NCBI RefSeq assembly: GCF_900091505.1
Contig: NZ_LT607409.1
Span: 682,001 to 746,000 of the forward strand
DNA length: 64,000 bases
From: Micromonospora chokoriensis
GTDB taxonomy: Bacteria; Actinomycetota; Actinomycetes; Mycobacteriales; Micromonosporaceae
Direction: 5' to 3'
Shown here: positions 60,428 to 64,000 of the stretch, in pieces
How positions within the stretch are numbered: the first letter of the stretch is position 1
Layout of the letters: every line of letters begins with the position of its first letter
Position numbers and translations under genes: made by a program
Notes under the pieces: generated by a model
What the model was told of the DNA's origin: nothing
Database searches by the model: none
The model's input: only the letters and a program-made list of their open reading frames with translations

Positions 60428-62337
60428 GTGCCCAGCGGCACCCACTGGCCCCCGGACTGCCGCTGGTCGACCGTCCGGGTGGCCAGCCCGCCGGAGTACG
60501 CGATGTCGACCGGCACGTTGCTCGCCCGGTTCGGGTCGGCGGTCCAGCGCAGGTGCACCGTCCACGATCCGGAGGTGGGCAGCGTCGGGCGGAAGCGCAG
60601 TCGGTTGACGCCCTTGGCGGTGTTGCCGTCGTGCTCGTAGTCGGGGCCGTAGTAGCCGCCGATGCTGGTGCTGCGCAGCCACGTACCGGCCCGGGTGATC
60701 CCGCCGGCCGCCGCGTTGTCCAGGATCACCTCGCTGGACGAGCCCCATTCCAGCACCGCGCCGTCCTGCCGCAGCCGCGTCTGGAGGGTGGGCACGGAGA
60801 CGGCCTGCACGGCGACGTTCCCGGCGAGCGCCAGCGACGCGGCCGTGGCGGCGGCCTGCCCGAGGATCATGAACACCGGTTCCATCCGGATCGACCCGTA
60901 CGCGATGTGGCTCGCCGAGAGGCAGACCGGCACCAGCAGGTTGGCGCACTGCGCCTGGTGCGGAACGATCGCCCGGTAGCTCACCGGGTACGGCGCCGGC
61001 ACCCCGATCTGCACGTCGCCCTCGTTGCGGACCTTCCCGTCGACCACCACGCGCTGACAGTTGTGCGAGTCCATCGTGTAGCTGGCCAGCCCGACCGAGT
61101 CGGTGGCGCGTACCCGGCCCCGGCAGTCGGCCTCGGTCATCACGTACGCGGAGACCATCCGGCGGGCCTCGCGGATGTAGAGCAGCGGCGGCCAGCCGCC
61201 GGTGCCGGTGAACTCGTCGACCGGCAACCCCCACCGGGCGGTCGACTCCCGCACCGACGCGGGCAGCCGTGTGTCGTTGGCCAGGAACCACATCATCCCC
61301 TGCTGGTAGCTGCGGTGCTCGGCGATGATGCTCTCCCGGGCGGCCCAACTCGCCGTCGGGTACGCGTGGTTGAAGCCGATGTGGTCGGTGGAGACCGCGC
61401 CGTTGTTGTTGGAGTCGGTCTTGCCACCGCCGATCGAGTGGGTGGTGAAGTACGGGCCGGTGTAGCCCGCCTGGATGTGGCGCAGCAGCAGCTCGTACCG
61501 GATCGGGTCGTAGTCGGACGGCCTGCCGAACGGAATGCGGTTGGCCGCCTGGGTGAGGCACATCCGGAAGCAGTACGCCTGGATCCGGTCGTCGCCGCTG
61601 CCCTGCGGGGCGAGTGGGGTGGCGGAGATGCCCGGCAGCAGACCGCTGGCCGGCGAGCCGGCCGTCACGTACGGGTCGACGGGGTGGACGAACTGGTGGG
61701 TGTTACGGGACTGCACCCCGTTGATCGTCTCGCCGTAGGTGTCGTTGGACTCCCGCCCGACGGTGAACCCGACCCCGGCCATGGCCAGCAGGTCACCCTC
61801 GTAGGTGGCGTCGACGAACACGCCGCCGGAGTAGACCGAACCGTCCTCGGTGCGCAGCTCGGTGATCCGGTTGCCGCTGCGGCCGAGGCTGGCCAGCCGG
61901 GCGTCGACGACCACCGGAACACCTGCTTCGGCCAGCATCTCCGCGAAGACGGCGGTGGCGACGCGCGGTTCGAAGGTCATCCGCAGCGGGGACGTCGGTG
62001 TGAGGGTTCCGCCGTGGTACTTCACGTACACCCGGCGGTAGAACTCGGCGGCCAGCCCGCCGATGGACGCCTGGACGCCGGTGTCGGTGGCCCCGAGCCC
62101 GGCGGTGCTCAACCCGCCGACGTGGCTGGTGGGCTCGACCACGACGGCGGTGTGGCCGAGTCGGCGCATGGTGATCGCGGCGGCCAGCCCACCGGAGGTG
62201 GCGCCGTAGACGACCAGGTCGGCGGTGGTGACGGCGGCTCGGGCGGGACCGGCCCGGAACGGGTCGGAGAGACCGGCCAGGACGAGACCGGCACCGCCGG
62301 CGGTCAGCAGTCGACGGCGGGACAGGGGCACTGACAC
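60328..62337 (-). CDS. Tat-exported FAD-dependent oxidoreductase with golvesin-like C-terminal domain
   Basis: 669 residues. Tat signal SRRRLLTAGGAGLVLAGL (6-23) ends near residue 35. The FAD-binding start is ADLVVYGATSGGLAAAITMRRLGHTAVVVEPTSHVGGLSTAGLG (~39-83), with FVDATYEGDLLAMAGVGFTVGRES and C-terminal FAD contacts MEPVFMILGQAAATAASLA. The last ~125 residues (VILDNAAAGGITRAGTWLRS ... GYYGPDYEHDGNTAKG ... VIADAVRFVRA) are a golvesin/xanthan-lyase-type carbohydrate-binding-like beta domain. An extracytoplasmic redox enzyme acting on a bound glycan is plausible; the substrate is unknown. Confidence 0.88.
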   Translation of the reverse strand: MSVPLSRRRLLTAGGAGLVLAGLSDPFRAGPARAAVTTADLVVYGATSGGLAAAITMRRLGHTAVVVEPTSHVGGLSTAGLGATDTGVQASIGGLAAEFYRRVYVKYHGGTLTPTSPLRMTFEPRVATAVFAEMLAEAGVPVVVDARLASLGRSGNRITELRTEDGSVYSGGVFVDATYEGDLLAMAGVGFTVGRESNDTYGETINGVQSRNTHQFVHPVDPYVTAGSPASGLLPGISATPLAPQGSGDDRIQAYCFRMCLTQAANRIPFGRPSDYDPIRYELLLRHIQAGYTGPYFTTHSIGGGKTDSNNNGAVSTDHIGFNHAYPTASWAARESIIAEHRSYQQGMMWFLANDTRLPASVRESTARWGLPVDEFTGTGGWPPLLYIREARRMVSAYVMTEADCRGRVRATDSVGLASYTMDSHNCQRVVVDGKVRNEGDVQIGVPAPYPVSYRAIVPHQAQCANLLVPVCLSASHIAYGSIRMEPVFMILGQAAATAASLALAGNVAVQAVSVPTLQTRLRQDGAVLEWGSSSEVILDNAAAGGITRAGTWLRSTSIGGYYGPDYEHDGNTAKGVNRLRFRPTLPTSGSWTVHLRWTADPNRASNVPVDIAYSGGLATRTVDQRQSGGQWVPLGTYPFTAGTEGSVLIRTEDTDGHVIADAVRFVRA

Positions 62338-62436
62338 GGCGCACTCCCAGGGGGTAACCGGAGGGGACGGTTACAGAAGCACGCCGCTGCCGCTGCTGTC
62401 GAAATTCTTCAATCTCTGCCGGCGGGTGTCAACGGG

Positions 62437-63117
62437 TCAGGGGCGGTAGCGGTAGCCCATTCCCGGCTCGGTGATGAGGTGCCGGGGGCGGGCCGGGTCG
62501 TCCTCCAGCTTGCGCCGCAGCTGGGCCAGGTACTGCCGCAGGTAGTTGGTCTCGTTCTGGTACTCCGGCCCCCACACGTCCTGCAGGAGCTGCCGTTGGC
62601 TGACCAGCTTGCCGGGGTGCCGCAGCAGCTTCTCCAGCACGCTCCACTGGATGGGGGTCAGCTTGACCTCGGTGCCGTCGTCCCTGCGCACGCTGTGGTC
62701 GGCCAGGTCGACGGTGTGCTGACCGATCCGCAACGCCGGCACCGCCTCGCTGGGCGCGCCGAGGCGGCGGGTCACCGCGCGGATGCGGGCCAGCAACTCC
62801 TCGACCCCGAACGGCTTGGTGACGTAGTCGTCAGCACCAGCGTCCAGCGCCGCCACCTTGTCCTCGCTGCCGGCCCGGCCGGAGAGCACGATGATCGGCA
62901 CGCTGGTCCACCCGCGCAGGCCCCGGATCACCTCCACCCCGTCGATGTCGGGCAGGCCCAGATCCAGCACCACCAGGTCCGGTGGGTGGCCGGCGGCGGC
63001 CTTCAACGCGGCGGCCCCGGTCGCGGCGACGTCCACGTCATAGCGGCGGGCGCGCAGGTTGATCCGCAGGGCCCGCAGGATCTGCGGTTCGTCGTCGACG
63101 ACCAGGATGCGCGTCAT
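62437..63117 (-). CDS. kdpE: Response regulator KdpE (OmpR family)
   Basis: 226 residues. Receiver domain with acidic pocket D8-D9, phospho-acceptor D52 (VVLDLGLPDIDG) and K101 in YVTKPFG. The OmpR/PhoB winged helix is LTPIQWSVLEKLLRHPGKLVSQRQLLQDVWGPEYQNETNYLRQYLAQLRRKLEDDPARPRHLITEPGMGYRY. The wording of both domains is KdpE-like. The start overlaps the kinase stop (ATGA). It would control potassium uptake (kdpFABC), which is not in this window. Confidence 0.92.
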   Translation of the reverse strand: MTRILVVDDEPQILRALRINLRARRYDVDVAATGAAALKAAAGHPPDLVVLDLGLPDIDGVEVIRGLRGWTSVPIIVLSGRAGSEDKVAALDAGADDYVTKPFGVEELLARIRAVTRRLGAPSEAVPALRIGQHTVDLADHSVRRDDGTEVKLTPIQWSVLEKLLRHPGKLVSQRQLLQDVWGPEYQNETNYLRQYLAQLRRKLEDDPARPRHLITEPGMGYRYRP

Positions 63118-64000
63118 TCCTGCGGCCCCTCCGAGCTGGTCGGTGCGGCCGGCAGCCGCAGCACCATGGTGAGCCCACCGCCGGGGGTGGTCTCCGGGGT
63201 GATGCTGCCACCCATCGCCTCGGCCAACCCCCGGGACAGGGCAAGACCGAGACCGACACCGGTCTGGTTGTCCCGGTCACCGAGGCGCTGGAACGGCAGG
63301 AAGATGTGCTCCCACTGGTCCTCCGGGATGCCCGGCCCCCGGTCGATCACCCGCAGCTCCACCTGACCGGCGTGCGCGCTGGCGGTGATCGTCGGCGGCT
63401 GGTCCGGCGGGCTGTAGCGCAGCGCGTTGGCGACGATGTTGACCAGCACCCGTTCCAGCAGGCCCGGGTCGGCGGTGGCGGCCGGCAGGTCGGCCGGGAT
63501 GTCCGTGCCGACGGTCGCGGCCACCGGGCCAAGTTCGTCGAGCGCCAGGGGTACGGCGTCCTCCAGCCCGATAGCGGTCGCCGAGATGCCCAGGACACCG
63601 GCCTGGAGGCGGCTCATGTCGAGCAGGTTGCCGACCAGCCGGGCGAGCCGGTCCAGCGACTCCTCCGCGGTCTCCAGCAACTCCTCGCGGTCGGACTCGT
63701 CGAACTCGATGTCGTGGCTGCGCAGACTGGTCACCGCTGCCTTAGCCGACGCCAGTGGCGTACGCAGGTCGTGGCTGACCGCGGCGAGCAGCGCGGTGCG
63801 CATCCGGTCCGCCTCGGCGAGGGGTCGGGCGGTGGCGGCCTCCTGGGCGAGCCGTTCCTGGCGGAGCGCGACGGCGGCCTGGGCGGCGAACGCCTCGACG
63901 ATCCGCCGGTCGGCGGCCTCCAACCGTCGGCCGCTGAGCACCACCGTGATCCGCTCGTCGACCGGCACCGCCGTCTCACCGCCTTCCGGGGTGCAGGGCG
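63114..64000 (-). CDS. kdpD: Sensor kinase KdpD, 3' part (runs off the window)
   Basis: The open frame continues past 64000, so the N-terminal KdpD, USP and four-helix membrane parts are outside. Seen here: the end of a GAF-like domain (LEAADRRIVEAFAAQAAVALRQERL), dimerisation/phospho-His region LLAAVSHDLRTPLASAKAAVTSLRS, N box ERVLVNIVANALRYSP and G box VIDRGPGIPEDQWEHIFLPFQR, then GVGLGLALSRGLAEAMGGSI. All kinase motifs are intact. It is coupled to kdpE by ATGA. Confidence 0.9.
   Translation of the reverse strand, partial: PCTPEGGETAVPVDERITVVLSGRRLEAADRRIVEAFAAQAAVALRQERLAQEAATARPLAEADRMRTALLAAVSHDLRTPLASAKAAVTSLRSHDIEFDESDREELLETAEESLDRLARLVGNLLDMSRLQAGVLGISATAIGLEDAVPLALDELGPVAATVGTDIPADLPAATADPGLLERVLVNIVANALRYSPPDQPPTITASAHAGQVELRVIDRGPGIPEDQWEHIFLPFQRLGDRDNQTGVGLGLALSRGLAEAMGGSITPETTPGGGLTMVLRLPAAPTSSEGPQE

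Noticed and set aside
60184..62334. A 716-codon plus-strand frame opposite the FAD oxidoreductase
   Set aside because: Antisense shadow of a protein with clear FAD motifs; no family resemblance and low-complexity composition.
1..64000. CRISPR array
   Set aside because: No series of regularly spaced short repeats and no cas genes; the tandem repeats seen have only two units.

Overview
The window is very GC-rich, has strong third-position GC bias and many GTG/TTG starts, and carries an IdeR/DmdR-type iron box, a CebR-type operator, a LexA-type box, DUF222-HNH, SAV_915-like and KdpDE proteins. Together these point to a filamentous actinomycete. Micromonosporaceae (Micromonospora-like) is my best guess; that is inference, not read directly.

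The left ~25 kb is an accessory island. It opens with a tightly coupled cassette (24-6731) resembling the restriction half of a Dpd (7-deazaguanine-in-DNA) system: a large helicase (DpdJ-like), a PLD nuclease (DpdK-like) and DpdD. The cluster probably continues left of the window. Two unrecognised minus-strand genes and a DUF3800 gene broken by a 14-nt insertion follow. Next come an IS630 relic, an apparently intact IS256-type element and an IS110 relic (11.0-14.3 kb). At 14.36-17.75 kb lies the most unusual unit: a PD-(D/E)XK/N6-methylase fusion with an altered catalytic motif, an HsdS-like specificity subunit, and a protein with a HEPN RNase motif, all coupled. From 18.0 to 24.6 kb, two diverged copies of a block containing the 5' half of a tRNA-Arg(CCU) gene plus IS110 sequence flank a segment. 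That segment holds an intact IS110, two or three operon-like hypotheticals, a TOTE-conflict helicase/primase remnant with its middle deleted, a helix-turn-helix protein and a DUF4143 ATPase.

From ~25.2 kb the content is ordinary chromosome. It includes a HIBADH-like dehydrogenase with an SDR, a Tat-exported M23 peptidase, and two secreted CBM2 polysaccharide-degrading enzymes (GH6 cellulase under a CebR-type operator; CE1 esterase). A minus-strand NIS-siderophore operon (31.4-38.9 kb: reductase, MFS exporter, ATP-grasp ligase, two IucA/IucC synthetases, PLP decarboxylase) is divergent from an acyltransferase and shares one iron box with it. It lacks an amine hydroxylase in this window.

Further right are a membrane protein, a DUF305-like lipoprotein/secreted protein coupled to an ECF sigma factor fused through a membrane helix to a GH128-like glycosidase, and a SigB/SigF-type sigma factor. 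Then come three transcriptional circuits with visible operators (TetR/MDR reductase; HxlR/MFS; LexA box/DUF222-HNH), a large secreted subtilisin, a LuxR-type ATPase without its HTH, SMP-30 and yellow/MRJP-like beta-propellers, a dienelactone hydrolase, small hypotheticals and a Tat-exported FAD oxidoreductase with a golvesin-like domain. KdpE and the 3' part of KdpD run off the right edge.
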